This document shows, in pieces, positions 27,932 through 36,966 of a stretch of DNA of 64,000 nt. Under the pieces are notes generated by a model. That model searched no databases. It was not told where the DNA came from and saw nothing but the letters and a program-made list of their open reading frames with translations. The stretch is from Psychrobacter ciconiae. GTDB taxonomy: Bacteria > Pseudomonadota > Gammaproteobacteria > Pseudomonadales > Moraxellaceae. The stretch is from contig NZ_CAJGYV010000001.1 of NCBI RefSeq assembly GCF_904846055.1, positions 1,054,001 to 1,118,000 on the forward strand, in the 5' to 3' direction. Each line of letters opens with the position of its first letter. Within the stretch, counting starts at the first letter, position 1. Position numbers and translations under genes: made by a program.

Positions 27932-30778
27932 TTAAGAGGCTTGTTTATTTTCGCAAGCCAACTGCCGAAGGACATAATGCAAGACGCCGCCGTGGCAAAC
28001 ATACTCGCGCTCTTTTGGGGTTTGTAGCATGATATGAACATCAAAGCTGGTTTGACTGCCGTCAGCTCGGGTTGCGGTAACGGTCGCGGTATGCTTGCTT
28101 GGGTCGTCAAGCCCTGAGATGCTGATGACTTCTGAGCCGTCAAGCTGATGCGATTGGGCGCTCTCCCCCTCTTTAAAGGTCAATGGCAGCACCCCCATGC
28201 CAATCAAATTTGAGCGGTGAATGCGCTCAAACGAGGCAGCAAGAACGGCTTTTACGCCAAGCAAATTGGTGCCTTTTGCTGCCCAATCGCGGCTTGAACC
28301 GGTGCCGTATTCTTCGCCACCAATGACAATCAGCGGGCGCTTATCTGCTTTATACTTCATAGCGGCATCGTAAATGGGCAGTTTTTCGCCATCGCTTAAG
28401 CTTGCGTTGTCGCCTTTAAAATAATAGGTATAGCCGCCTTCCTCGCCGCCCATCATGAGATTTTTAATGCGGATGTTGGCAAAGGTGCCGCGCGTCATCA
28501 CCGCATCATTGCCACGACGTGAGCCGTAGCTGTTAAAGTCGGCAGGCATGACGCCGCGCTCTTGCAAGTATTTTCCAGCAGGAGAGTTAGGGGCGATGCT
28601 TCCGGCAGGCGAGATGTGGTCGGTGGTGATGTTGTCGCCAAAAATCCCTAAAACCCGAGCGTCTTTAATGTCATTAATGCCCTCAGGCTCCATGGTCATG
28701 TCATCAAAAAACGGCGGGTTTTTAATGTAAGTTGAGGCTTCGTTCCATGGATAAAGCTGACTTGAGGAGGAATGAATGGCGTTCCACTCTTCGCTGCCCT
28801 CAAAGACTTTGCCGTAGTTTTTATAGAACATGTCAGCGTCGATATTATTGGCAATCAGCTCATCAATTTGGCTTGAGGTGGGCCAGATGTCTTTTAAATA
28901 AACGTCGTTGCCGTCTTTATCACAGCCCAAAGGCTGCCGCGTTAAGTCAATATCGACCGTTCCGGCAATCGCGTAAGCCACCACTAAAGGCGGTGAAGCC
29001 AAATAGTTGGTTTTGACTGAAGAGTGAATGCGACCTTCAAAGTTGCGGTTGCCAGACAGCACTGAGGACACGATTAAATCGTTATCTTTGATGCTTTGTT
29101 CGATGACGTCCGGCAGCGGTCCTGAGTTGCCGATACAGGTGGTACAGCCGTAGCCGACGAGGTAAAAGCCGACCTTTTCAAGCTCCTCCATTAATTTGGT
29201 TTTTTGCAAATAATCGGTGACGACTTTAGAGCCGGGGGCTAAAGACGTTTTTACCCAAGGCTTGGCTTTTAAGCCTTTTTCGGCAGCGTTTTTGGCAACC
29301 AATCCTGCGCCAATCATCACCGCAGGGTTTGAGGTGTTGGTACACGAGGTAATCGCGGCAATGACTACCGAGCCGTCGCAAAGTTTGTGCTCTTTGTCAT
29401 TAATCGTTACGGTCGAGAACACACTTTTTGGCGCCTCTTTATTAGCAACCACTTCAGTGGCAACTTCAGTTTTTGGATGCGCTGCCAGTTCTTTGGCTTG
29501 CACTTGCTTGCCGCCTTCTTGGTCAAAGCGAACTTTGCCTTTGATTTCAGCTTTGCGGTCTTTTTTCATGGTGTGCAGTGTTTCGCCAAAGCTTTGATGC
29601 ATATCGGCTAGGGCAATGCGCTGATGCGGCAATTTTGGTCCTGCCAGCGACGGCACCACCGTTGCCATATCTAAATGCAGGGTACTGGAGTAGCACGCCT
29701 TTTTACTGGTTTCATCATGCCAAAGCCCCTGAGCGCGAGCATAAGCTTCAACCAATTCGATGTGCGCTTCATCTCGACCCGACAGGCGCAAATAGTTAAT
29801 CGCTACTTTATCAATCGGAAAAATCCCGCAAGTGGCGCCGTATTCAGGGGACATGTTGGCAATGGTGGCGCGATCAGCAAGCGGCAGTTGTGCAAGACCT
29901 TCACCAAAAAATTCCACAAACTTGCCCACGACGCCATGAGCGCGAAGCATTTCAACCACCCGAAGTACCAAGTCTGTAGCGGTGACGCCTTCGCTTAATT
30001 TTCCGGTCAGCTCAAAGCCCACCACTTGCGGAATGAGCATCGAGGACGGTTGACCGAGCATCGCCGCTTCAGCTTCAATGCCGCCCACGCCCCAACCCAA
30101 CACGCCAATGCCATTAATCATCGTCGTATGACTGTCCGTGCCAAAAACGGTATCCGGATATGCCATCAGCTCCTTGCCATCGCCGGAATCGGTTTCAGCT
30201 TCCATCACCACGCGCGCCAAATACTCAAGGTTGACTTGATGCACAATTCCGGTTGCCGGCGGTACGACCACAAAGTTTTTAAACGCTTGCTTGCCCCAAT
30301 GCAAAAACTCATAACGCTCATTGTTGCGCTCAAACTCAATCTTTTTATTTAAATCAAGCGCATCTTCACGACCATAAACATCCACCTGAACCGAGTGGTC
30401 AACGACCAGCTCACTTGGGATAAAGGGGTTAATTTGCTCAGCCTTTCCGCCAAGCTTAACCACCGCATCGCGCATTGCGGCTAAATCAACGACCGAGGGC
30501 ACGCCGGTGAAGTCTTGCAGTACCACCCGCGCCGGCATAAAGGCAATCTCTTGGCAAGGCTCAGCCCCTGCGTCCCATTTGGCAACGGCTTCGATGTGCT
30601 TTTGACCGACCGACTGACCGCCATCTTCGTGGCGCAGCAGGTTCTCTAACACGATTTTCATGCAATATGGCAAATCATTGATGTTGTCAAAGCGCTCGGC
30701 AAGTTTGGTCAAACTAAAATAAGAATAGTTTTTTCCTGCTGCCGTCAGCGTTGATTTGACCTTAAAAATATCGCTCAT
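27932..30778 (-). CDS. acnA: Aconitate hydratase A
   Basis: Interconverts citrate and isocitrate in the TCA cycle via a [4Fe-4S] cluster. The 948 residues are of the AcnA/IRP type. The cluster cysteines lie in AITSCTNTSNP (about 484) and YGCTTCIGNSG (about 550-560), and the swivel domain near the C-terminus has GEEYGTGSSRDWAAKG. It is longer than the E. coli enzyme (about 890), mainly through a charged Lys/Glu/Ala-rich segment near residues 400-460, between the second and third domains. The apo form may bind RNA, as in other AcnA proteins. It is monocistronic with its own terminator. Confidence 0.97.
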   Translation of the reverse strand: MSDIFKVKSTLTAAGKNYSYFSLTKLAERFDNINDLPYCMKIVLENLLRHEDGGQSVGQKHIEAVAKWDAGAEPCQEIAFMPARVVLQDFTGVPSVVDLAAMRDAVVKLGGKAEQINPFIPSELVVDHSVQVDVYGREDALDLNKKIEFERNNERYEFLHWGKQAFKNFVVVPPATGIVHQVNLEYLARVVMEAETDSGDGKELMAYPDTVFGTDSHTTMINGIGVLGWGVGGIEAEAAMLGQPSSMLIPQVVGFELTGKLSEGVTATDLVLRVVEMLRAHGVVGKFVEFFGEGLAQLPLADRATIANMSPEYGATCGIFPIDKVAINYLRLSGRDEAHIELVEAYARAQGLWHDETSKKACYSSTLHLDMATVVPSLAGPKLPHQRIALADMHQSFGETLHTMKKDRKAEIKGKVRFDQEGGKQVQAKELAAHPKTEVATEVVANKEAPKSVFSTVTINDKEHKLCDGSVVIAAITSCTNTSNPAVMIGAGLVAKNAAEKGLKAKPWVKTSLAPGSKVVTDYLQKTKLMEELEKVGFYLVGYGCTTCIGNSGPLPDVIEQSIKDNDLIVSSVLSGNRNFEGRIHSSVKTNYLASPPLVVAYAIAGTVDIDLTRQPLGCDKDGNDVYLKDIWPTSSQIDELIANNIDADMFYKNYGKVFEGSEEWNAIHSSSSQLYPWNEASTYIKNPPFFDDMTMEPEGINDIKDARVLGIFGDNITTDHISPAGSIAPNSPAGKYLQERGVMPADFNSYGSRRGNDAVMTRGTFANIRIKNLMMGGEEGGYTYYFKGDNASLSDGEKLPIYDAAMKYKADKRPLIVIGGEEYGTGSSRDWAAKGTNLLGVKAVLAASFERIHRSNLIGMGVLPLTFKEGESAQSHQLDGSEVISISGLDDPSKHTATVTATRADGSQTSFDVHIMLQTPKEREYVCHGGVLHYVLRQLACENKQAS

Positions 30779-30982
30779 GGTGGCGTCCTTTTATTTTGGT
30801 TTTGGATTTTTATCGTTATTAAGGTGGCTTAAAATGACCCAAATCGGCATCATTCATCCCTTTACCATATCAAATCCCTGAACCTTTGTTAACGCCAACT
30901 GTTAAGCAAATCGTGGCACAATGGTAACCAAAACAAGTGCTTACTAAGAACTATTATTATTTTGCTTTCCTATAAACTGTGT

Positions 30983-32005
30983 TTACTTTCGGCGACCGCT
31001 ACGAAACACAAAGCTGTCGTTATAAAACTCTTTGTCCTCGTTTTCTTCCCAAAAGTTTGGAACGCCCAAAATCGGCAGCGGCGAAAGCTGCTTTGGCGTA
31101 ACATTTTCACCTGTTAACAAATCATCAACGGCTTTTGCTAATACGTCATCTAAATACGCCATTTTTTCACGCATCGATTTGGCAAAAAAGCTTGGCTCAA
31201 CGTGAATAATCAAACTATGCGCGCAAAGCGGCTTTCGCGGGGTGATGAGCTGCTCAAGTAAGGCATGACCAAAAATATAAACGCCAGCTTTGGCAGTGGC
31301 GTTTGGCGCGGTCGGATTGTCCCAATCAGCACGCGGATTAACCAAACAGTCTTGCCAATCAAAGGCTTTGAGCGCATTGCCAATATCAGGATTTGCCGTC
31401 ACCAAAATCGCACCATTTTCATCAAAAACAGTGATGGTATCGCGAACCCTGCCACGACCTTGCGCCTCACCGAACTGACGGATTTGCTGCATGTGATGAA
31501 AATTAAGCCGAGCTTTGGTTTTGGGAAAGGTCAGCCAAATGCTGCCGTTGAACAAATCATGCAAGTTATCTCGGGTGGGAATTTGCCCTGATTTGCCGAT
31601 AAACGCTTCGTAGCCTTCGCCCTCAGGCAGCGCTTTTTGCGAGACAAATTGCAGCGGTTTTGCTGTCATGCCAGCAGTTGGAAAAGTGGTTGCCGCGTTG
31701 CCTTTTTCTGCGTTTATTTTCGCTAACGCTTGATTAAGTAACTCAGCAATTTTAGTACTGTCAAAATTTGGCGACGCAATCGATGAATTTTTTGAATTAT
31801 TGGCAACCATCGCATTCACGCCGTTTTCTAACATTTCACCATGAGCCAAATGCAAAAGCCAAGGCGCTTGCCAGTCAATTTTTGCAAAATTAGCTTGGTT
31901 TATAAAAACAGCTTTTTCAGAATTTGCCGCCATTTCCAAATTTTTTGAGGTCATTATCAACACGCCTTTCGCCGAAAAACAGGGCATCATGGTATCATAG
32001 CGCAC
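30983..32005 (-). CDS. DUF3025 family protein
   Basis: A conserved cytoplasmic protein of unknown function. The family block IPTRDNLHDLFN followed by WLTFPKTKARLN (about 165-190) is characteristic of DUF3025. The 340 residues contain an Asn/Ser-rich insertion near 65-80 not expected in the family core. Two starts are possible: 32005 with AAAGG upstream, and MTSKNLEM at 31954 with weaker context. It is divergent from the YdjM-like gene, with only 46 bp between them from the upstream start. Confidence 0.8.
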   Translation of the reverse strand: MRYDTMMPCFSAKGVLIMTSKNLEMAANSEKAVFINQANFAKIDWQAPWLLHLAHGEMLENGVNAMVANNSKNSSIASPNFDSTKIAELLNQALAKINAEKGNAATTFPTAGMTAKPLQFVSQKALPEGEGYEAFIGKSGQIPTRDNLHDLFNGSIWLTFPKTKARLNFHHMQQIRQFGEAQGRGRVRDTITVFDENGAILVTANPDIGNALKAFDWQDCLVNPRADWDNPTAPNATAKAGVYIFGHALLEQLITPRKPLCAHSLIIHVEPSFFAKSMREKMAYLDDVLAKAVDDLLTGENVTPKQLSPLPILGVPNFWEENEDKEFYNDSFVFRSGRRK

Positions 32006-32051
32006 CTTTTATCCGTATGAGATAGAAGCTTAATTTCATAGTTTGGACGTT

Positions 32052-32783
32052 ATGGCAAATTTTAATACCCATTTAACCGGCGCGTTTGCGGTCAGCGCGG
32101 TACTCAGCCTTACGGTGTATAAGGCAGGATTGGTTAATGATTCAGGATTTTTAATCTGCACCGCGCTTGGCACGGTCGGCGGCTTGCTTCCGGATTTGGA
32201 TTCCGACCACTCAACGCCGGTCAAGTTTGGCTTTAACATTGCCTCACTTATCGTCGCCTTTGCTCTGGTGATGCATTGGCGCAGTCAGTTAAGCCTTGTG
32301 TCACTCATCGTGCTTTGGTTTATCGGCTATGGCGTCATGCGCTATTTGGTGCTGAAATGGTTCAAAAAAGTGACCGTTCATCGCGGCGTGATTCACTCCG
32401 TGCCGTATATGGCGATTTTGGGGCTGCTTTTGACCTGCCTGAGCTATTACGGCTTTAAAAATGACGTGGTGATAAGCTGGTTTTATGGCTTGTTTTTATT
32501 TTTGGGCGCGCTCGTTCATTTGACCCTTGATGAAATGTACAGCGTCAATTTGTCCGGAATGACGCTCAAACGCTCGGCAGGGACAGCAATGAAGTTTTAT
32601 CAGCACAAAGATAACTGGCGCTATGGCATCATTTACGCGCTGCTTATTTTATTGCTGTTTGCCGCGCCGCCATTTGCGCCGTTTTGGCAAACGGTTGCCA
32701 ATCCTAAACCGTGGTCACAGCTGAAAGTTGGCGTGTTGCCTGATATTATCGAAGACTTTTTGCAAGGCTCGGAGGTCATTTAA
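32052..32783 (+). CDS. YdjM-like inner-membrane protein (membrane-bound metal-dependent hydrolase family)
   Basis: A multi-pass protein of the PF04307 family: N-terminal MANFNTHLTGAF, then GGLLPDLDSDHS with the Asp/His cluster that gave the family its hydrolase name, and VHRGVIHS at about 118-125 and LDEMYS further on. About six hydrophobic helices are visible. The enzymatic activity is not established for the family; E. coli YdjM is a LexA-regulated membrane protein. The ATG at 32052 is preferred over the TTG at 32043. Its stop overlaps the next start (TAATG), so it is coupled to ychJ. Confidence 0.82.
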   Translation: MANFNTHLTGAFAVSAVLSLTVYKAGLVNDSGFLICTALGTVGGLLPDLDSDHSTPVKFGFNIASLIVAFALVMHWRSQLSLVSLIVLWFIGYGVMRYLVLKWFKKVTVHRGVIHSVPYMAILGLLLTCLSYYGFKNDVVISWFYGLFLFLGALVHLTLDEMYSVNLSGMTLKRSAGTAMKFYQHKDNWRYGIIYALLILLLFAAPPFAPFWQTVANPKPWSQLKVGVLPDIIEDFLQGSEVI

Positions 32784-33301
32784 TGCGCTGCCCCTGTCAA
32801 ATTACGCCTGATTTATTGTCAAATTCAAACGCTGAAAACTTAGAAAATGACAAAAGTTATCTTGACTGCTGCAAGCCGTTTCATGAAGGCAGATTGCCGA
32901 AAACTGCCGAACAGCTGATGCGTAGCCGCTATAGTGCGTTTGTGATGGTCAATACCGAGTATATTATCAACACGACCTTGCCCGCTCAGCAGCCGCTTTT
33001 AGATAAAAACGCGATTGCAGCTTGGGCAAAAGATACCGACTGGTCAGGGCTTGAAATCATCAATCACAAACCCATCGGCAAACGCCACGCTCAAGTTGAG
33101 TTTAAAGCGTACTTTAAAAACGACAACGGCTTGCAAGCGCATCATGAGCTATCAAGCTTTGTTTTGGTTAAAAATAGCAATCAAAACGCACAGTGGTATT
33201 TTTTAGACCCCACAGTCGACTTTAAAATTACCCAAAAGCAGCCTTGTAGTTGCGGCTCAGGGGAGAAGTTTAAGCGGTGTTGTGGGCAGTTTTTACCCTA
33301 A
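32783..33301 (+). CDS. ychJ: YchJ/UPF0225 family protein with SEC-C metal-binding motif
   Basis: A 172-residue protein with a Cys-rich N-terminus (CPCQ, then CCKPFHEG) and the C-terminal SEC-C zinc motif CSCGSG-x8-CC. Between them sits an NTF2-like domain (AEQLMRSRYSAFV to WYFLDP). This is the YchJ layout; the function is unknown, though SEC-C motifs often bind zinc and contact proteins or nucleic acid. It overlaps the 3' end of the convergent amidotransferase gene by 4 nt. Confidence 0.88.
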   Translation: MRCPCQITPDLLSNSNAENLENDKSYLDCCKPFHEGRLPKTAEQLMRSRYSAFVMVNTEYIINTTLPAQQPLLDKNAIAAWAKDTDWSGLEIINHKPIGKRHAQVEFKAYFKNDNGLQAHHELSSFVLVKNSNQNAQWYFLDPTVDFKITQKQPCSCGSGEKFKRCCGQFLP

Positions 33302-34203
33302 ACACTCGCCCCAACTGCCCTTGCAATGGCAATGCCCTCATCAATGGTCAAAAACTTGCGAAGGCTTGGGCTGTCTTGATGAATGACCGCGCCATCTTGA
33401 AAGATTAAGCACTCATTGACCGCAAGCTGTTGCCATTTTTCATTTTCAGTGAGTGGAACGGTGACGATGACAGTCACGCGGTCATTGTCCGTGGTCACAT
33501 CGCTAAAGTTAATCGACAAGTCCTCATCGGACAATTTTGCCTCACCAAACGGTGCTTGCCTTGTGAGATAAAACAGCAAACTTCCGGCATAAGCCAATTG
33601 CCAAGTGCCGTTTGACAGCAAGCAATTAAACAAGCCATTGGCGGATAAATAGCGGCATTGGGTGGTCAAAAAGTTAAACAATACCTTATCATCAGGTCGC
33701 GATTTAAAGGTACTTTTCAGCCGGTTAATAAGGTAGCAAAACGCCACTTCCGAATCCGTCGTTCCCACCGGCTGACAATGAACGGCGTTACCATTGTCTT
33801 GCAAGCGGCGGCAACGCTCAATAAAGGCTTTGTTCATCTGACCGTTATGAGCAAATACCCACTGTTCGCCCCAAACCTCGCGGACAAACGGATGGGTATT
33901 TGCCAAGCAGTTTTGACCTTGGGTTGCCTTGCGGATATGGGCAATCACGTTCATCGCTTTAATCGGATAATGATTGACCAAATCGGCAACCGGCGACAAA
34001 TGGCTGGGTCGGTTGTCGTGAAACACGCGAAGTCCGGTTGCGGCATTATTGCCAAGTTGATTATCGCAGCTGCTTTTTTCAAAAAAAGCAATGCCAAAGC
34101 CGTCCTCGTGGCTGTCGGTGTTGCCGCCGCGCTGCCGAAACCCTGAAAAGCTAAAGCCGATATCAGTTGGGGTGTTACAGTTCATTCCTAACAGTTGACA
34201 CAT
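33298..34203 (-). CDS. YafJ-like class II glutamine amidotransferase, copy 1
   Basis: An Ntn-type glutaminase-domain protein. The start at 34203 is chosen because it gives Met-Cys2 (MCQLLGMN), and Cys2 must become the N-terminal nucleophile. The longer frame would also overlap the upstream gene. Conserved features are DGFGIAFFE, NVIAHIRKATQG, NTHPF and the oxyanion/Asn-Gly pair in FAHNGQ, as in YafJ. The 301 residues lack any synthase domain, so the ammonia acceptor is unknown. It is downstream of a DUF2007 gene and has a paralogue at 35996-36856. Confidence 0.85.
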   Translation of the reverse strand: MCQLLGMNCNTPTDIGFSFSGFRQRGGNTDSHEDGFGIAFFEKSSCDNQLGNNAATGLRVFHDNRPSHLSPVADLVNHYPIKAMNVIAHIRKATQGQNCLANTHPFVREVWGEQWVFAHNGQMNKAFIERCRRLQDNGNAVHCQPVGTTDSEVAFCYLINRLKSTFKSRPDDKVLFNFLTTQCRYLSANGLFNCLLSNGTWQLAYAGSLLFYLTRQAPFGEAKLSDEDLSINFSDVTTDNDRVTVIVTVPLTENEKWQQLAVNECLIFQDGAVIHQDSPSLRKFLTIDEGIAIARAVGASV

Positions 34204-34231
34204 AGTTTTGCTGCCGCTTTGATTGTCCCTA

Positions 34232-34504
34232 TTAACCATTACCGCGCTCATCAAGCGCGCCTAACCCATCATTGCTACCATCACCATCCATATCAACGGC
34301 AATGTCATCTAAAATACGCTGAGCTTTTGCCAAATCATCATGCTGAACCCAAAGCACGATGCCAGAGTTTAGCCCCGGCAAGGCGCTTAAAGCCTGCTGC
34401 GACACCTCAATGCCATTATTTTTAAGCAAATTGGCGTGCAATTCGCCTTGAATGTTGGTGTCGTAGCGCGCAAGCTTTTGCCAGTTATCGACTTTATCGT
34501 TCAT
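34232..34504 (-). CDS. DUF2007-type small protein
   Basis: A 90-residue protein with the DUF2007 pattern. WQKLARYDTNIQGELHANLLKNNGIEV looks like a beta-alpha-beta unit sensing or binding domain, then VLWVQHDDLAKAQRILDDI. It ends with an acidic Asp/Gly tail resembling a calcium-type D-x-D-G loop (DMDGDGSNDG). Function is unknown. It sits 28 bp ahead of the first amidotransferase gene, in the same direction. Confidence 0.75.
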   Translation of the reverse strand: MNDKVDNWQKLARYDTNIQGELHANLLKNNGIEVSQQALSALPGLNSGIVLWVQHDDLAKAQRILDDIAVDMDGDGSNDGLGALDERGNG

Positions 34505-34558
34505 GGTAAATTCCTTTTTAATTGGTATGATTCATCCCTTATCCTACAATTGCGCTAT

Positions 34559-35821
34559 TTATTCGCAACCAAAACCTTGAGACCAATTAATCTGCCCGAT
34601 TGGATAGGCATCAATGTGAAAGCCGTTTGGATAATCTTTAAAGCCAGATTTTGATTTTAATTGCTCAATCGCAGCGTTTGCTTCTTGTTCGGTGGCAAAA
34701 ACGCCGATTAATTTAAAATCTTCCACCTCATTCTTTTTATCATCGTCCTTATAGCGCGAATGCTCAAGTACAAAAACAGTATTTTGCGTTTTTTCAACAT
34801 GCGACCAATGATACGCGGCAAGGCGCTTCATTAAATCAGGGTTTTTTACCATGATATTGTCGCCGGTTCGCCCCTCGGTTCGGTTGTAGTGGATGACGTT
34901 TAAGCGAAGTAGCCAAAATATGACCGCCGCTTTGGCGAGCATGACCGGCAGCGCGCTTTTTTCATGGTCATCAAGGGGGCGTTTGGACTCATAACCTTGT
35001 AAAAATGCGCTCATTTTTTTGCGGTCAAAATCAACCGATTCGCCCGTTTCGGCATTGCCCCAAGTGGTGCAAAAATCGTTGATGGTGATGGCAATGTCCA
35101 TGACGTAATGCTCAACACTGACCTCGGTAAAATCAAGCAGTCCGGTTAAGGTGGCGCTATCGCTTGTCAAATCCCAAAGCGTATTATCGGCAAACATATC
35201 CAAATGACATAAGCCTTTTGGCAACTCACTTAGCGGCAAGGCATCATAAGCGCGCCAAATATCACCCATGAGTTTGGCTTCGTCACTTGGCATAAACTGC
35301 ATTTCGCGGTCGCGGACGCTGTCCCACGGATACAGCGCCACACCAAAATCTTCCATTGGGTGCAAACTTTGCAAGGTTTCATGAAGTACCGCCAACGCCG
35401 CCCCCATGTCAAAGCACATGGCTTCGGTGGTCTGATTAGGGTGCTCGCCTGCCAAGCACGGCACTAAGGTGATGGCTTTATTGTCATAACGGATGACAAA
35501 TTGGCTGCCGTCACTTTTACCACTGTTAGCATTATTAACGTCGTTTTTTTCGCTATTAATCAATGCTTTTGGGGCGGCAACGGGCAATTTTCCTGACAAT
35601 TGATTTAAAATGACCGCCATTTTTCCAATGTCGCTTGGCGGGCGCTCTTCAAATAAGGTAAAGACAAAGTCGGGCTTGCCGTCGGTGTTGGCTTTAGTCT
35701 CAATAAACCAGTTAGAATTTTTAATGCCTTGGGTGATGGGAATAGCACGGGCAAAATCAACGCCAAATTGGGCGCAAAACTCTGAAAACTGGTCATCGGT
35801 TAGCTGGGTATAGACGGACAT
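34559..35821 (-). CDS. thrB: Homoserine kinase type II-like protein with C-terminal DUF7336-like domain
   Basis: Residues 1-330 are an aminoglycoside-phosphotransferase-fold kinase of the ThrB type II family, which phosphorylates homoserine in threonine synthesis. Visible features are GIKNSNWFIET near the nucleotide site, the catalytic loop GLCHLDMFADNTLW (H-x-D-x5-N) and the metal-binding GLLDFTE. Residues about 345-420 form an added domain (VFVLEHSRY, KLIGVFATEQEANAAIEQL, GFHIDAY, WSQGF) that resembles the small DUF7336 domain normally found alone. The usual enzyme is about 320 residues, so this is a fusion. The Asn/Ser/Lys insertion near 88-103 is also extra. The substrate assignment is by family only. 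Confidence 0.78.
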   Translation of the reverse strand: MSVYTQLTDDQFSEFCAQFGVDFARAIPITQGIKNSNWFIETKANTDGKPDFVFTLFEERPPSDIGKMAVILNQLSGKLPVAAPKALINSEKNDVNNANSGKSDGSQFVIRYDNKAITLVPCLAGEHPNQTTEAMCFDMGAALAVLHETLQSLHPMEDFGVALYPWDSVRDREMQFMPSDEAKLMGDIWRAYDALPLSELPKGLCHLDMFADNTLWDLTSDSATLTGLLDFTEVSVEHYVMDIAITINDFCTTWGNAETGESVDFDRKKMSAFLQGYESKRPLDDHEKSALPVMLAKAAVIFWLLRLNVIHYNRTEGRTGDNIMVKNPDLMKRLAAYHWSHVEKTQNTVFVLEHSRYKDDDKKNEVEDFKLIGVFATEQEANAAIEQLKSKSGFKDYPNGFHIDAYPIGQINWSQGFGCE

Positions 35822-35995
35822 GGCTTCTCACTTTTGGCAATAACATTAAAAATAAATATTAAAAAATCGAACACTGAAAGATAACGATTTAACCTAAAAA
35901 CCAGCGTTTTTGAAGGTTTTAGCTTGGGTTACGGTTGAATAATAGTGACCGTTAACTGCTAGATTAGCAAATGTTAAAATTGGCTTTCCTAAAAT

Positions 35996-36856
35996 TTAAG
36001 CATTTTGGGCAATTTCTAGCCCTTCTTCAATGGATAAATATTCAGGTGGGTTTGGCATATCTTGATAAACGATATCGCCATTTTTAAAAATGACGCACTC
36101 ATTGACCGCCAACTGCTGCCACGATTCATCCTGAGTTAATGGCGTTGTTGCGATAATGGTCATGACATCATCAGTGTCATTCATTATTGCAAAATCTATT
36201 TGCGAGTCCACATCAATCAAGGTCGCTTTGCTAAACGGTGCTTGCCGCGTGACATAAAACAGCAAAGTGTTGGCGTAGCTAAGCAGCCAATCGCCATTGG
36301 AAAATAGACAGTTAAAAATGCCAAATTGCGCCAAAAAGCGGCACTGGTTTTTTAAAAAGTTAAACAGCGTTTGCTCATCCGGTTTGCTATCAAAGCGGGC
36401 TTTGAGCTGATTGAGCAAATAACAAAAGGCAAATTCAGAATCGGTATCGCCAATCGGGCAATGATGGCAAGCTGCGTTTTGATGATGGTCATTAGGAACA
36501 GGATCGCCATTTAACGCCTCTTGAATCGTCATTTTACCATTGTGCGAAAATACCCAAGCCTCGCCCCAAATCTCGCGGGTAAAGGGGTGAGCGTTACAAA
36601 GTAAATCATCGTCGGACTTTCGGATATGGGCGATGACATTACAAGCGCGGGTTTTGGTTTGGCTGACAAGCTCGGCGAGTGGCGACTCAACCGCTGAATG
36701 GTCGTCGCAATATAGCCGAAGCCCAGTTGGCTCAAAATAGGCAATCCCAAAGCCGTCGGTGTGGCTGTCGGTCAGACCGCCGCGAGCGCGAAATCCGGTG
36801 AACGAAAAGCCGATATCAGCAGGGTTTTTACTATTCATAGCAAGCAGTTGGCACAT
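35996..36856 (-). CDS. YafJ-like class II glutamine amidotransferase, copy 2
   Basis: A paralogue of the 33298-34203 gene, with the start chosen to give Met-Cys2 (MCQLLAMN). The same blocks are present: DIGFSFTGFRARGG, DGFGIAYFE, NVIAHIRK, HPFTREIWGE, VFSHNGK and DTDSEFAFCYLLNQLK. The loop after IRK is changed (SDDDLLCNAHPF instead of ATQGQNCLANTHPF), which may affect glutamine binding. It is 286 residues long and lies about 170 bp upstream of the kinase fusion. The two copies are clearly homologous over their whole length, which suggests an old local duplication. It is divergent from hisF. Confidence 0.84.
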   Translation of the reverse strand: MCQLLAMNSKNPADIGFSFTGFRARGGLTDSHTDGFGIAYFEPTGLRLYCDDHSAVESPLAELVSQTKTRACNVIAHIRKSDDDLLCNAHPFTREIWGEAWVFSHNGKMTIQEALNGDPVPNDHHQNAACHHCPIGDTDSEFAFCYLLNQLKARFDSKPDEQTLFNFLKNQCRFLAQFGIFNCLFSNGDWLLSYANTLLFYVTRQAPFSKATLIDVDSQIDFAIMNDTDDVMTIIATTPLTQDESWQQLAVNECVIFKNGDIVYQDMPNPPEYLSIEEGLEIAQNA

Positions 36857-36966
36857 AGTCGACCTTAGCATTTGTTTTGTAAAATAGTTCCGCGTATTAT
36901 AGCATTTCACGGTGATTTTCTTTGAATTCTTGCGCGGTATTGCGGCGCGATTGAGTAGGCGGTTTT

